Source: Shimia sp051201625
Lineage (GTDB): Bacteria > Pseudomonadota > Alphaproteobacteria > Rhodobacterales > Rhodobacteraceae
Reading direction: 5' to 3'
DNA length: 64,000 nt
Assembly: GCF_051201625.1 (NCBI RefSeq)
Contig: NZ_CP179203.1
Location: forward strand, 1,054,001 to 1,118,000
Every line of letters starts with the position of its first letter. The first letter of the stretch is position 1. Positions 50,169-59,525 of this stretch are shown piece by piece. Below the pieces are notes generated by a model. That model ran no database searches, was not told the DNA's origin, and saw only the letters and a program-made list of their open reading frames with translations. The position numbers and the translations under genes are program-made.

Positions 50169-51254
50169 ATGTCTAGAATTAAACCGCAACCAGGTATCAT
50201 GGATATCGAGCTTTATGTCGGTGGTAATTCCTCGATAGAGGGTTTGACCGAAGTGGTAAAGCTGTCGTCGAATGAGAACCCTTTCGGTAACTCGGACATT
50301 GTGAAGCAGGCGCATGTTAAAACTGGCCACAACTTGCACCGCTATCCCAACACGGACCATGCTGGATTGCGCACAGCTATCGCCAATTTGCATAACTTGG
50401 ATGTGGATCGGATCATTTGCGGAGTTGGATCCGACGAGATTTTGCAATTTGTCACACAGGCATATGCGGGCGTTGGTGATGAGGTCATTTACCCAGAGCA
50501 TGGATTCTCTATGTATCCCATTCTGGCGCGCATGGTTGGCGCCAAACCGGTCAAAGTGGCTGAGCGCGAGCGTATCGTCGATGTTGATGCCATACTTGCC
50601 GCCTGCACGAAGAAAACGAAAATTGTTTTCATCGCCAATCCTGCTAACCCCACCGGCACAATGATTGATCCCAAAGAGGTGGCGCGTTTGGCTGATGGCC
50701 TGCCGAAAGGTGTAATTCTGGTGCACGATGGAGCCTACACTGAGTATGTAGAAGGACATGATGGTGGCGCGAAGTTGGTCGAAGAAAAAGATAACGTGAT
50801 AATGACCCGCACGTTTTCCAAAATCTATGGACTTGGTGGCTTGCGGGTCGGGTGGGGCTACGGGCCAAACGAAATTATAGATGTACTTAACCGTCTGAGA
50901 CAACCTTTTAACTTATCGTCGATACAGTTGACCGTTGCCGAAGCGGCAGTACAAGATCAGGCATGGGTTGAAAAGTGCCGTACAGAGAACACCCGTCTGC
51001 GGGCGTGGCTGGGCGAGGCGTTAGCTGAATTGGGTGTCCCATCTGATCCGTCAATGGCCAACTTTATTCTTGCTAGGTTTGTGGATGAGGAAGAGTCTGT
51101 AGCTTGCGATAATTACCTAAAATCGCAGGGTCTTATTGTAAGACGTGTGGGTGGCTACGGTTTGCCTAATTGCCTAAGGATCACGGTTGGTGACGAGGCA
51201 AGTTGTCGTCGAGTGGTACATGCGGTTGGCCAATTCAAGGATGGAGCAGAATGA
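50169..51254 (+). CDS. hisC: Histidinol-phosphate aminotransferase (HisC-type, aromatic context)
   Basis: A 361-residue PLP-dependent class I/II aminotransferase. The PLP lysine is Lys218 in 'TRTFSKIYGLGGLRVGWGYG'; 'ANPANPTGTMI' and 'VKLSSNENPFG' are typical HisC segments. HisC-type enzymes transaminate imidazole acetol phosphate and often aromatic keto acids as well. Because the next gene is prephenate dehydrogenase, a role in tyrosine/phenylalanine synthesis is as likely as histidine. The ATG at 50169 is preferred to the GTG at 50166. The stop overlaps the tyrA start by four bases. Confidence 0.94.
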   Translation: MSRIKPQPGIMDIELYVGGNSSIEGLTEVVKLSSNENPFGNSDIVKQAHVKTGHNLHRYPNTDHAGLRTAIANLHNLDVDRIICGVGSDEILQFVTQAYAGVGDEVIYPEHGFSMYPILARMVGAKPVKVAERERIVDVDAILAACTKKTKIVFIANPANPTGTMIDPKEVARLADGLPKGVILVHDGAYTEYVEGHDGGAKLVEEKDNVIMTRTFSKIYGLGGLRVGWGYGPNEIIDVLNRLRQPFNLSSIQLTVAEAAVQDQAWVEKCRTENTRLRAWLGEALAELGVPSDPSMANFILARFVDEEESVACDNYLKSQGLIVRRVGGYGLPNCLRITVGDEASCRRVVHAVGQFKDGAE

Positions 51255-52174
51255 GCCAAGTCTACGGCCGCGTTGCTCTAATCGGCTTGGGCCTGATTGC
51301 ATCCTCAATGTACTGGGCGATAAAGCGTGGTGGTCTGGTGGGCGAAGTGACAGGTTATGCCCGAACCAAGACCACCCGAGATACTGCACGTGAGATCGGT
51401 CTGTGTGATCGAATTTGTGACAGTGCCGCCGAAGCAGTCGCCGATGCTGATTTAGTGGTCTTGTGCGTGCCTGTTGGAGCGATGGGCAGCGTGGTCGAAG
51501 AGATTGCTCCAATGTTGAAGCCTGGTGCGACAGTTTCTGATGTAGGATCTGTTAAGCGTTCAGTTATCACAGCCGTAGCGCCGCATTTGCCAGAGAACGT
51601 TCATTTCGTACCAGCACATCCACTCGCGGGAACTGAGCATTCTGGACCCAAAAGTGGTTTTGCAGAATTATATGACAATCGCTGGTGCATAATTGTGCCA
51701 GCCGATGAAACAACTGATCCTGACGCCGTATCTCGTTTGCGAACCTTGTGGGAGGGAATTGGCGCTAATGTGGAGCAAATGGATGCTGATCACCACGACT
51801 TAGTGTTGGCTGTTACCAGCCATGCGCCACATCTGATCGCGTATACGATGGTTGGCGTGGCGGATGATTTACGGCGCGTTACTGATAGTGAAGTAATCAA
51901 ATATTCCGCTGCAGGTTTCCGAGACTTTACGAGGATTGCTGCCAGTGATCCGACCATGTGGCGCGATGTGTTTTTAACTAATAAAGATGCAACTTTGGAA
52001 GTTCTTGGGCGGTTTACCGAGGAACTCTTCGCGCTACAGAGGGCGATCCGCACAGGAGATGGGGACCATCTGTTCGATTATTTTACGCATACTCGGGCGA
52101 TACGCCGTGGAATTATCAAAGCTGGGCAGGATACGGACGCGCCAGATTTTGGTCGTGGGGCTCCCAGAAAATGA
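51251..52174 (+). CDS. tyrA: Prephenate/arogenate dehydrogenase family protein
   Basis: A 307-residue NAD(P)-dependent dehydrogenase of tyrosine synthesis, converting prephenate (or arogenate) by oxidative decarboxylation. The Rossmann motif is 'RVALIGLGLIASSMYWAIKR'; the catalytic histidine should be in 'HFVPAHPLAGTEHSGPKSG', the family signature; 'SHAPHLIAYTMV' follows in the helical dimerisation domain. No chorismate mutase or ACT domain is fused. Start and stop overlap hisC and the extensin-like gene by four bases each, so three genes are co-translated. Confidence 0.94.
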   Translation: MSQVYGRVALIGLGLIASSMYWAIKRGGLVGEVTGYARTKTTRDTAREIGLCDRICDSAAEAVADADLVVLCVPVGAMGSVVEEIAPMLKPGATVSDVGSVKRSVITAVAPHLPENVHFVPAHPLAGTEHSGPKSGFAELYDNRWCIIVPADETTDPDAVSRLRTLWEGIGANVEQMDADHHDLVLAVTSHAPHLIAYTMVGVADDLRRVTDSEVIKYSAAGFRDFTRIAASDPTMWRDVFLTNKDATLEVLGRFTEELFALQRAIRTGDGDHLFDYFTHTRAIRRGIIKAGQDTDAPDFGRGAPRK

Positions 52175-53022
52175 AATTGTGGGCCAGCATAGTGGCCTGC
52201 ATGATTATTGCGATCAGTTTCGTCTCGGCGGTAGATGCCCAAGCACCAAAACGATCGCTGCGGCCGCTGATCCGTGAGCAAATGCTCCCACCAGCTTTGC
52301 CCAATTTCGCGCCGAGTAAATCATTGCGCCCGGTGACTCGCCCCAAAGGTGTAAATCTTACAGTCGAACAAAAAAATATCTCGAAATCCACGGCGAACCC
52401 AGCTGCGAAATCAGCAGTGGTTGTGACGGTTCCGGAGAAGAAAACCGCGAAAAAAACGGGACTTTTTTCACGCACCAAGAAGTCCAGTAATACGGTTGGC
52501 AAAGTCTGCAAGGACCGAAAATTAGTTGGTAAAGAAATTAAACCGGTTCCGGGAAAGCTTGCTGGATGCGGGATCTCAAAAGGTGCAATTAAGCTGTATG
52601 AAGTCCGGGGCGTCCGCCTAAGCACACCGTCGATTATGACATGTGAGACCGCGAAAGCGCTTGAACTTTGGGTAAACAAAGGTCTGGAGCCTGCAATGCG
52701 AAGTTATGGTGGTGGTGTTGTGGAACTTAAAGTTGCGGCGCATTATTCTTGTCGCACGCGAAACAACCGCAAGGGCGCTAAAATTTCTGAGCACGGCAAA
52801 GGTAAGGCAATCGACTTGTCCGAATTTAGGCTTAGAAACGGCGATACGATCTCTGTTCTGAAGGATTGGAATAATGGAAAAAAAGGCCGTATTTTAAAAA
52901 AGATACAAAAAAGTGCGTGTGGTCCGTTTGGAACCGTTTTGGGACCAAATGCAGATCGATACCACAAAGATCATTTTCATTTTGATGTGGCTCGTCATCG
53001 CAACGGAACTTACTGCCGCTAA
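52171..53022 (+). CDS. Extensin-like family protein (exported)
   Basis: A 283-residue exported protein. A signal peptide ends near residue 22 ('IIAISFVSAVDAQA'). A basic, low-complexity stretch (25-105) precedes the extensin-like C-terminal domain: 'GCGISKGAIKLYEVRGVRLS', 'TCETAKALELWVNKGLEPA', 'ISEHGKGKAIDLSEFRL' and 'PNADRYHKDHFHFDVAR'. The His-Gly...Asp and His-x-His residues resemble a VanY/MepA-type zinc peptidase site, so a cell-wall hydrolase role is possible but unproven. Cysteines probably form disulfides. It is coupled to tyrA by a four-base overlap. Confidence 0.88.
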   Translation: MKLWASIVACMIIAISFVSAVDAQAPKRSLRPLIREQMLPPALPNFAPSKSLRPVTRPKGVNLTVEQKNISKSTANPAAKSAVVVTVPEKKTAKKTGLFSRTKKSSNTVGKVCKDRKLVGKEIKPVPGKLAGCGISKGAIKLYEVRGVRLSTPSIMTCETAKALELWVNKGLEPAMRSYGGGVVELKVAAHYSCRTRNNRKGAKISEHGKGKAIDLSEFRLRNGDTISVLKDWNNGKKGRILKKIQKSACGPFGTVLGPNADRYHKDHFHFDVARHRNGTYCR

Positions 53023-53039
53023 GAAAAAAAAATGCCCAA

Positions 53040-54038
53040 TTACCTGAGCTTGATCACCGGAGCTGGGGCGATTGGAATTGGACCAATCCGCATAAAGCGG
53101 TCCGAGAAAGTTAGAGAAAACTCAATTGTGTTGGCCGTCCCGGAAAGCTGGGCAACAAGGTTCAGTGCGCCGTTGATTGCTTTGGTAATTGAGGGTGATA
53201 CCTGAGGGCTATCACGAGCTAATGAGACGATTTCGCGCCAGTTCACAGCACGAATGTTAATATTGCCGTTTGGATAGCCCGCTTTATCAATTGTGATATC
53301 CCCATTCATGGCTAACCCAAGGTCGCCCAAGGAGATTTCCGCGAGCGCAAGATTTATTTGGGTGAGTTGGGGTCGTGCATGCTCAACGGCACGACGTGTC
53401 CAAGTTCGATCAAACTTAGCAGTCAAGTCCACTTCGAGGGCGCTAAGTGCCTTGGGTAGTCCAATGCCTGAGAATGGTGGGTTTGCGAGAGGTGACGCGA
53501 CATCCTGGGCCCTCAACGCTATCCTGTAACTCGCACTTTGTCCCTCTTGCTGATAAACCGCCAAACTTAAATTGTCTGCGCCTAATTGCCAGTTCCGTGT
53601 TGATTTCAAGTTCAATTTATTAACCGAGATATTAGCGCGGTTGAGTGTCAGTTCTGTTTCTGGATGAAAGACAAAAGAAGCGCGCATGTTGTCGGTTTGG
53701 AGCGTCAGTTCCTCGAGTGGGGTCGTAAATGTCTGTTTGGGTGGCCACACGACGATTATGTGATTTGGCCGGTAACTCAGTGTGAATAACTGAAAGAAGG
53801 GCATCGCCCATGCCATGGACGCGTCAGGGGCGGTCAAAGTCAGATTGGTGAATGTTGTATCGAATCTGTTGGGAAAGCCCAGTATGGCAAGGTCATCATA
53901 TTCTGCGACCCAGCCATCATTGCGGCGATCTTCGAACCATCGGTCAAAATTTTTCTCAACGCGCCAGCTTCCCAACACCCAATAGCCCGCCCAGCCAAAT
54001 GCCAAAAGGATCATCAGCATCGCAAGATTCTTCATCAT
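53040..54038 (-). CDS. DUF2125 domain-containing protein
   Basis: A 332-residue protein of the alphaproteobacterial DUF2125 family, function unknown. One N-terminal hydrophobic segment ('LAMLMILLAFGWAGYWVLGSW') acts as a signal or anchor and the rest lies in the periplasm. The repeating short hydrophobic strands ('FDTTFTNLTLTAPDASMAW', 'HIIVVWPPKQTFTTPLEELT') suggest an elongated beta structure like AsmA-type lipid carriers, which is inference. It converges with the extensin-like gene (17 bases) and is divergent from the ChaC gene. Confidence 0.85.
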   Translation of the reverse strand: MMKNLAMLMILLAFGWAGYWVLGSWRVEKNFDRWFEDRRNDGWVAEYDDLAILGFPNRFDTTFTNLTLTAPDASMAWAMPFFQLFTLSYRPNHIIVVWPPKQTFTTPLEELTLQTDNMRASFVFHPETELTLNRANISVNKLNLKSTRNWQLGADNLSLAVYQQEGQSASYRIALRAQDVASPLANPPFSGIGLPKALSALEVDLTAKFDRTWTRRAVEHARPQLTQINLALAEISLGDLGLAMNGDITIDKAGYPNGNINIRAVNWREIVSLARDSPQVSPSITKAINGALNLVAQLSGTANTIEFSLTFSDRFMRIGPIPIAPAPVIKLR

Positions 54039-54110
54039 GGAATTGGCCTCTTTTCCCTCGCAAACAATTAGTATTTAACGTCGTCAAACAAGAAGGGCCA
54101 GCGGCAGATT

Positions 54111-54635
54111 ATGTGGGTATTCGGATACGGATCATTATTGTGGAACCCTGGCTTTGAGTACCAGGAGCAGAGTGTCGCTACCTTGCCGGGTTGGCATCGC
54201 AGTTTCTGCATGCGCTCAATCCACCATCGGGGCACGACTGACGATCCGGGTTTAGTTTTGGCACTTGACGCCCGGGATGGCTCACATTGTCAAGGGTTGG
54301 CGCTGTCGGTGGCGTCCGTAGATTGGAAACGAACTCTGGATTACCTGCGTGAACGTGAATTGATTAGTTCTGCATATTTGGAAAAAGTTTTGCCAATTCG
54401 GTTGGCGAACGGCCGTTATGTTGATGCGCTCACCTATGTGATTGATCCGGGCCACGTGCAATACTGTAATCTTGATGTAGAGGAGCAGGCAAAGATCATT
54501 GCTCGGGCAGTTGGAGGGCGAGGTCCTAACACAGAGTATTTGCACAACACTGCAAGCCGTCTAGAAAAACTTGGTATTAAAGACGCTGATCTGGATAGGT
54601 TGTCAGCCCGAGTGCGAGAATTAACAATTATTTAA
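54111..54635 (+). CDS. Gamma-glutamylcyclotransferase, ChaC family
   Basis: A 174-residue cytoplasmic enzyme of the ChaC family, which cleaves glutathione to 5-oxoproline and Cys-Gly. The substrate loop 'WVFGYGSLLWNPGFEYQE' opens the protein, and the catalytic Glu is expected in 'RERELISSAYLEKVLPI'. 'YIGRGGPNTEYL'-like residues ('GRGPNTEYLHNTASRLEKLG') close the family pattern. Length is normal. It is followed after about 90 bases by the stator-like pair. Confidence 0.92.
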   Translation: MWVFGYGSLLWNPGFEYQEQSVATLPGWHRSFCMRSIHHRGTTDDPGLVLALDARDGSHCQGLALSVASVDWKRTLDYLRERELISSAYLEKVLPIRLANGRYVDALTYVIDPGHVQYCNLDVEEQAKIIARAVGGRGPNTEYLHNTASRLEKLGIKDADLDRLSARVRELTII

Positions 54636-54729
54636 TGTGCATGCGGCAACGCAGCGTATATAACCTTGGCAGATCAAGCTGTCGGCGGTACACTAGCCGC
54701 GGAAAAAACAAGAGTCAGGATCTGTCCAC

Positions 54730-55974
54730 ATGGACCAGCCAGACCACAAAGTCGAGCCGCAATTCACTCAACCGATCCGCCAGATCCTTCTGATGTTGAT
54801 CGTGCTTGGGCTGACTGGCTTGTTGGCTTATGTTGCGATGCCCCGAGTGATGCCGGTGTTTATTGCAAATCCGTATTTGAATGGCTTCATCGGCTTCGTA
54901 TTTTTGATAGGCGTGTTAGCCTGTTTCGGACAAGTTTTATCTTTGATCAGTTCGGTGCGTTGGATCGAAAGTTTTGCTGCCCATAGGGAAGGCCGTGAGA
55001 GTTATCAGGCACCTTCACTGCTGGCACCTTTGGCTGCGTTGTTGCGCACCCGTGACGCCCACAGCCAGATTAATACGACCAGTACCCGATCTATTCTGGA
55101 TTCGGTGGCTACACGAATTGACGAGGGTCGCGAAATTACTCGATACCTTGTCAACATGTTGATTTTTTTAGGTCTTTTGGGGACTTTTTATGGGCTGGCT
55201 ACTACCGTTCCAGCGGTTGTGGATACAATTCGAAGCTTGGCGCCACAGGATGGTGAAGGTGGAGTTGAGGTTTTTTCGCGCTTAATGACCGGTCTGGAAG
55301 CGCAATTGGGTGGTATGGGAATTGCCTTTGCTTCATCTTTGCTAGGCTTAGCTGGGTCCCTAATCGTAGGGCTACTCGAATTGTTCGCAGGACATGGTCA
55401 GAACAGGTTTTACAGAGAGTTGGAAGAGTGGCTTAGTTCCATTACTCGCGTTGGTTTTTCAAGTGGTGATAGTGACGGGGTCGAAAATCAATTCGTTGGA
55501 TTGGCATTTGATAACATGGTCCAGCAGCTGGAGGCGATGCAGCAAAGTTATTTACAGGCGATAAGCGATCGTTCTGACCCAGACGATCGGGTAACAGAAC
55601 TTGCGGAAGCTATCCACCGCATGGCTGACCGAATGGAAACTCAAGCGCCAACGACGCAGGCACTTTTGCGGGTGGCAGAGGGTCAGGAGCGCTTGTTAGT
55701 TGCTCTGGAAAATAAAGACCAAGATGGTGGAATTGATGCAGAAAGCCGGATGCGACTGCGGTCGATTGATGTTCAAATGCTGCGAATACTGGAGGAAATT
55801 TCGGCTGGTCGGCACGAGAGTATGGCGGAATTACGCACCGACATTTCTGGGTTGCACCGTATTATGCGTCAAATCGCACGCGGGCAAGTCGCCGAGACTT
55901 CTGGCAAGCCGTTAAGCCGATCTACCAAAGTAAAGCAGGTTCCGCCGCACGCAGAAGACGGGCAGGAGGGCTGA
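54730..55974 (+). CDS. MotA/TolQ/ExbB-like proton channel protein
   Basis: A 414-residue inner-membrane protein. Four hydrophobic segments can be seen: 'LLMLIVLGLTGLLAYVAMP', 'GFIGFVFLIGVLACFGQVL', 'LVNMLIFLGLLGTFYGLATT' and 'GMGIAFASSLLGLAGSLIVG'. The last two, with the cytoplasmic loop between, form the MotA/ExbB core. The C-terminal 170 residues are charged and helical. Such proteins form pentameric proton channels around a MotB/ExbD-type partner, here the next gene, 3 bases downstream. The pair is unlike flagellar MotAB (no flagellar genes near) and unlike TolQR/ExbBD in size. What it drives is unknown. Confidence 0.88.
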   Translation: MDQPDHKVEPQFTQPIRQILLMLIVLGLTGLLAYVAMPRVMPVFIANPYLNGFIGFVFLIGVLACFGQVLSLISSVRWIESFAAHREGRESYQAPSLLAPLAALLRTRDAHSQINTTSTRSILDSVATRIDEGREITRYLVNMLIFLGLLGTFYGLATTVPAVVDTIRSLAPQDGEGGVEVFSRLMTGLEAQLGGMGIAFASSLLGLAGSLIVGLLELFAGHGQNRFYRELEEWLSSITRVGFSSGDSDGVENQFVGLAFDNMVQQLEAMQQSYLQAISDRSDPDDRVTELAEAIHRMADRMETQAPTTQALLRVAEGQERLLVALENKDQDGGIDAESRMRLRSIDVQMLRILEEISAGRHESMAELRTDISGLHRIMRQIARGQVAETSGKPLSRSTKVKQVPPHAEDGQEG

Positions 55975-55977
55975 TAA

Positions 55978-58542
55978 ATGGCCTTGTCCCGACGCACCGG
56001 ACAACGATTTCAGGCGTCAATCTGGCCAGGGTTCGTCGATGCGATGACCGGCCTACTGCTGGTGCTTATGTTCGTTTTGACGATTTTTATGGTTGTGCAG
56101 TTTGTTCTGCGTGAAACGATTACTGGACAGGAAGACGAACTAAACACTTTGGAGGAGGAGGTTGCTGCGCTGGCTGAGGCACTCGGCCTAGAGCAAGTTA
56201 AAAGCGTTAAACTTGAAACAGAAGTGGGTGGATTAAAATCGACTTTAAGTGACAGCGAGGCGCGGGTGCAACAACAAGATGCGTTGATATCTGCACTTTC
56301 TGCGGACCTGGATGCTCTAAACTCTTCTCTGCTCGGCGCGCGCAATAGTATCACTAATTATGAAGCTCAAGTCGCTGCGCTTTTGGCGCAACGCGTCACC
56401 ACACTTGGAACTATCGCTGATTTAGAGGGTCAGCGAGATGCACTAACCGCTGAACGGGAGGCCATGCAGGCACAACGCGACGCCGCACGTGTCACCATTG
56501 CCGGTTTAGAAGGTCAGCGTGACGCACTAACCGCTGAACGGGCGACCATGCAGGTACAACGCGACGCAGCGCGTGTCACTATTGCCGATTTAGAAGGTGT
56601 GCGTAATAAACTTTCTGCTGAGCGAGAGTCGCTGATGGACGAGCGTGATGCTTTCGCCCTTGCGCTTACAAAGGCGCGTGATGAAGTCGATTTGCGAATC
56701 GAAGCAGCTCGTCTTGCCGCTGCGCGACAAGACGCAATGCAGGCGCTGATCGAAGATATCAATCGCAAACTGGCCGATAGTGAGGGACGGGAAGGTGAAC
56801 TGGCGGCAAAAGTTGACAACTTAGAAGGTAAGTTGACAGATGAGGAGGCCGCGCGGCTGACTGAGGCTTCAGCCGTTGCTGCACTGCGCGAACGGTTGAA
56901 AAATGCTGACGCTGAGTTAACGGCGATGACCCTTGCTCTTGAGTTGCAACGCAAGAAAGCCGAGGAGACGCTGACGATGCTCGCCGCAGCACGTAGAGTG
57001 CAAGAAGATCTTGATCTGAAATTGGCTGCCGCCTTGGTCGAGGGGCAGGACGTATCTGAAGATCTATCGAGTGCGGTAATTCGCTTAGCGGCAGTTGAGG
57101 CAGCATTGTCGGAAAAGGAACGTGAGTTGGTGTCGACCCGTTCCAATCTAGAGGGTGCGCTTATTCGCAGCGATGATTTTGCTGCGCAGTTAGCACGGGC
57201 GGTTCTGGCCTTAGAAAACGTGGAACGAGACGCTGGAGCAAAGAACAAAGAGTTGGCGTCTTTGCGAGCTGAACTAACTTCGGTAATGTTGGGATTAGAA
57301 CAGGGCTCAAAAACCATTGCAGAACTGCAATTTCGACTCGCAGCATCCCAAGCAGCACTGGAAAAAACCAGGGTAGGTGCGGCTACAGAAGAGGGCCAGT
57401 TGCGTACCGATATCGAAGCACTGGAGTCACGCCTGCTTGAGGCGTTGACCGCTAAATTGGCAGCAGAGAGCAAGGCCAAGCAGGCTGAGGAAGCTGGTGA
57501 CGGACTGACGAGCGCGCTCAAAAATCTTGAGGAGAGACTGGCTATTGCTGTGGCGTCTCGCCAAGCAGCTGAATCTGATGTGAATATTGCGAGGGATGAG
57601 GCTGAGGCGTTACGTGGTAGGTTGGCCGCTGTAATAGCAGACAAGCTGGCGGCACAGGCAGCGCTGAGTGAAGTTGGCATTGTTGAAAAACAACTTGCCG
57701 CGGCGCTTGCGGCAAAAAAGGCAGCAGAGGCGTCTTCAGGGAAGGCCCTAACAGCTGCCGAAGAACGCGAAGCCCTGTTGCGGACTGCGCAGAAATCACT
57801 TGCGCAGGAAGAAGCGCGCTCTGCCGAAGGACTTCGAAAGATCGAAGTTCTTAACCAACAGATCGGTGCGTTGCGGACGCAATTGTCAAGCCTACAGGCA
57901 CTACTGGATGATTATAAAGAGCGGGATGCTGCTGCTGACGTTCAGCTGGAGGCATTGGGAAGCGAACTAAACATGGCCCTTGCCAGGGCTGCGGCCGAAG
58001 AACGCCGCCGGCGACAACTTGAAGCTGCCGAACGCGAGCGTCTTGAACTAGAGAATGCCCAGTTGGCAGAACAAACCAAGGATCTCTCGCAGTATAGGTC
58101 AGAGTTTTTTGGTCGATTACGACAGGTTTTAGGAACCCAGGAGGGGGTGAGAATTGTTGGTGATCGTTTCGTCTTTGCTTCAGAGGTACTTTTCCCGCCT
58201 GGCGACGCTGAATTATCTGTCGCTGGTGAAGCAGAAATTGCTTTAGTTGCATCAATTTTGCAAAGCGTTGCGGGGGAAATTCCTGAGGAGATTGATTGGA
58301 TCGTCCGGGTGGATGGGCACACTGACAACACACCCATCCGCAGTGAATTATACGCTGATAACTGGGAGCTAAGCCAAGCGCGAGCCTTGTCTGTTGTGCG
58401 TTATATGATTGAGGGCCTAGGTGTGCCTCCTCAACGCTTATCAGCAAACGGGTTTGGGGAATACCAGCCTGTTGATCCCGCGAATTCTGCAGAGGCCCGC
58501 GCCCGCAATAGGCGCATTGAATTGAAGTTTACTGAGCGTTGA
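55978..58542 (+). CDS. MotB-like protein with long coiled coil and C-terminal OmpA domain
   Basis: An 854-residue protein. A short cytoplasmic start leads to one membrane helix in 'WPGFVDAMTGLLLVLMFVL', where Asp21 matches the proton-carrying Asp of MotB/ExbD. Residues about 50-700 are an almost unbroken alanine/glutamate/leucine-rich coiled coil, far longer than the MotB plug. The C-terminal OmpA domain (about 715-854) has 'RVDGHTDNTPIRSELYADNW', 'RLSANGFGEYQPVDP' and 'RNRRIELKF', which bind peptidoglycan. With the preceding channel protein it should form a proton-powered unit linking the inner membrane to the cell wall. An 84-bp tandem repeat lies in the coil. Confidence 0.9.
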   Translation: MALSRRTGQRFQASIWPGFVDAMTGLLLVLMFVLTIFMVVQFVLRETITGQEDELNTLEEEVAALAEALGLEQVKSVKLETEVGGLKSTLSDSEARVQQQDALISALSADLDALNSSLLGARNSITNYEAQVAALLAQRVTTLGTIADLEGQRDALTAEREAMQAQRDAARVTIAGLEGQRDALTAERATMQVQRDAARVTIADLEGVRNKLSAERESLMDERDAFALALTKARDEVDLRIEAARLAAARQDAMQALIEDINRKLADSEGREGELAAKVDNLEGKLTDEEAARLTEASAVAALRERLKNADAELTAMTLALELQRKKAEETLTMLAAARRVQEDLDLKLAAALVEGQDVSEDLSSAVIRLAAVEAALSEKERELVSTRSNLEGALIRSDDFAAQLARAVLALENVERDAGAKNKELASLRAELTSVMLGLEQGSKTIAELQFRLAASQAALEKTRVGAATEEGQLRTDIEALESRLLEALTAKLAAESKAKQAEEAGDGLTSALKNLEERLAIAVASRQAAESDVNIARDEAEALRGRLAAVIADKLAAQAALSEVGIVEKQLAAALAAKKAAEASSGKALTAAEEREALLRTAQKSLAQEEARSAEGLRKIEVLNQQIGALRTQLSSLQALLDDYKERDAAADVQLEALGSELNMALARAAAEERRRRQLEAAERERLELENAQLAEQTKDLSQYRSEFFGRLRQVLGTQEGVRIVGDRFVFASEVLFPPGDAELSVAGEAEIALVASILQSVAGEIPEEIDWIVRVDGHTDNTPIRSELYADNWELSQARALSVVRYMIEGLGVPPQRLSANGFGEYQPVDPANSAEARARNRRIELKFTER
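56421..56640 (+). repeat. 84-bp in-frame tandem repeat in the coiled-coil region
   Basis: Units start at 56421, 56505 and 56589 (the last partial, about 45 bases). The first two units differ at only about nine positions. Each codes for 28 residues, four heptads, of the form LEGQRDALTAERxxMQxQRD, so copy number could change without breaking the coil. Confidence 0.85.
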
Positions 58543-58556
58543 ACTTGATTGCTGGT

Positions 58557-59525
58557 TTATCGAATTGTCAAGTTCGCGATTTTCTGGCTAAGAACTACGT
58601 CGCCTCGGGTCAGCGTCGCAACTCCTGAGTATTGTCCAGATTTCCAACCTGCGTTTGGGATGCGCTTTCCAGCCGCTCGAAAATATTGAGCTTGGCGTTC
58701 TTCCAGTGAAACCGAATAGTCCATTAGATCTCCATTGGGACCTTTGATTGTAAAAGAAATTTGATCCCCGGGGCGGCTGCCATACCCGTAAGCAAACAGG
58801 ACAAGCGCTTTCGCATTGTTTGGCATTTCCGTTTGCGAGGCAGTGCCAGCTTTAATGGCTGCAAAGTCTGGCATGGCAGGAGCGAACGCTACATCGATTA
58901 AACCGCCCGGAACGTAAGGGATTGGGTCGGCCCACAGTGCGGCTTGGGTGTCGCCACAATTAGCATTTGGGTTTGGCTGAAATGGATCCACAACGATATC
59001 ATTTTGGCGAAGTGACATATGCAAATGTGGAAACTGTGTTTTACCACTTAGCCCAATTTGACCTATTAGGTCACCTGCCTTAAGCCTTTGCCCCTTAGCA
59101 ACGTTCACACTTCCGTTTTTCAAATGGCAATATTGTGTGACCCAACCATCACCATGATCAATTACAACACCGTTGCCGCATTCGCGACCTTCAATCTCCT
59201 TGAAGTTTTTTGGGGTGGCAATCTGATCTCTCATGCCAATGCGGGTGCCAGTTACAACACCGCCCGCGGCGGCCAAAACGTCGACGCCAATCTCCATGCT
59301 CCGCAGAGTTGGTAGGGCGAAATCAGTTCCCTTGTGGCCGTCATAACTCAGCGCTCCACATCCAATATCAGTTTGCCCCGATGTGGGATCTCGGTCGACA
59401 TAATTTTGGATAAAGCAAGTGTTGCCGATAACACAATCGACCGGTTTAAATAAAGTCGGTGCGGAAAGAGCAGGAATTGCTGCGTGTATACCGACCAAAA
59501 AGCCAATAAGGGTGCCGCGCATCAC
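58557..59525 (-). CDS. M23 family metallopeptidase
   Basis: A 322-residue exported peptidase of the LytM/M23 class, which cuts peptidoglycan cross-bridges or acts as a degenerate activator. A signal peptide ends near residue 21 ('GIHAAIPALSAP'). Zinc ligands are visible: 'GYDGHKGTDFALPT'-type (His and Asp of HxxxD) and 'PHLHMSLRQ' (HxH), with 'VVIDHGDGWVTQYCHL' between, so it looks active. A beta-rich C-terminal domain of about 100 residues follows. The gene converges with the stator-like gene and its start overlaps the clpA stop by four bases. Confidence 0.92.
   Translation of the reverse strand: MMRGTLIGFLVGIHAAIPALSAPTLFKPVDCVIGNTCFIQNYVDRDPTSGQTDIGCGALSYDGHKGTDFALPTLRSMEIGVDVLAAAGGVVTGTRIGMRDQIATPKNFKEIEGRECGNGVVIDHGDGWVTQYCHLKNGSVNVAKGQRLKAGDLIGQIGLSGKTQFPHLHMSLRQNDIVVDPFQPNPNANCGDTQAALWADPIPYVPGGLIDVAFAPAMPDFAAIKAGTASQTEMPNNAKALVLFAYGYGSRPGDQISFTIKGPNGDLMDYSVSLEERQAQYFRAAGKRIPNAGWKSGQYSGVATLTRGDVVLSQKIANLTIR

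Noticed and set aside
50136..50903. 255-residue minus-strand frame opposite hisC
   Set aside because: Shadow of hisC, whose PLP site and family motifs are intact on the plus strand.
56514..57680. 388-residue minus-strand frame opposite the coiled-coil gene
   Set aside because: Very serine/alanine-rich; it is the antisense of alanine/glutamate-rich coiled-coil codons, with no ribosome site or family.
54730..58542. Zorya-type anti-phage system
   Set aside because: Only MotA/MotB-like genes are present; no ZorC/ZorD or ZorE follows and the flanking genes are housekeeping.
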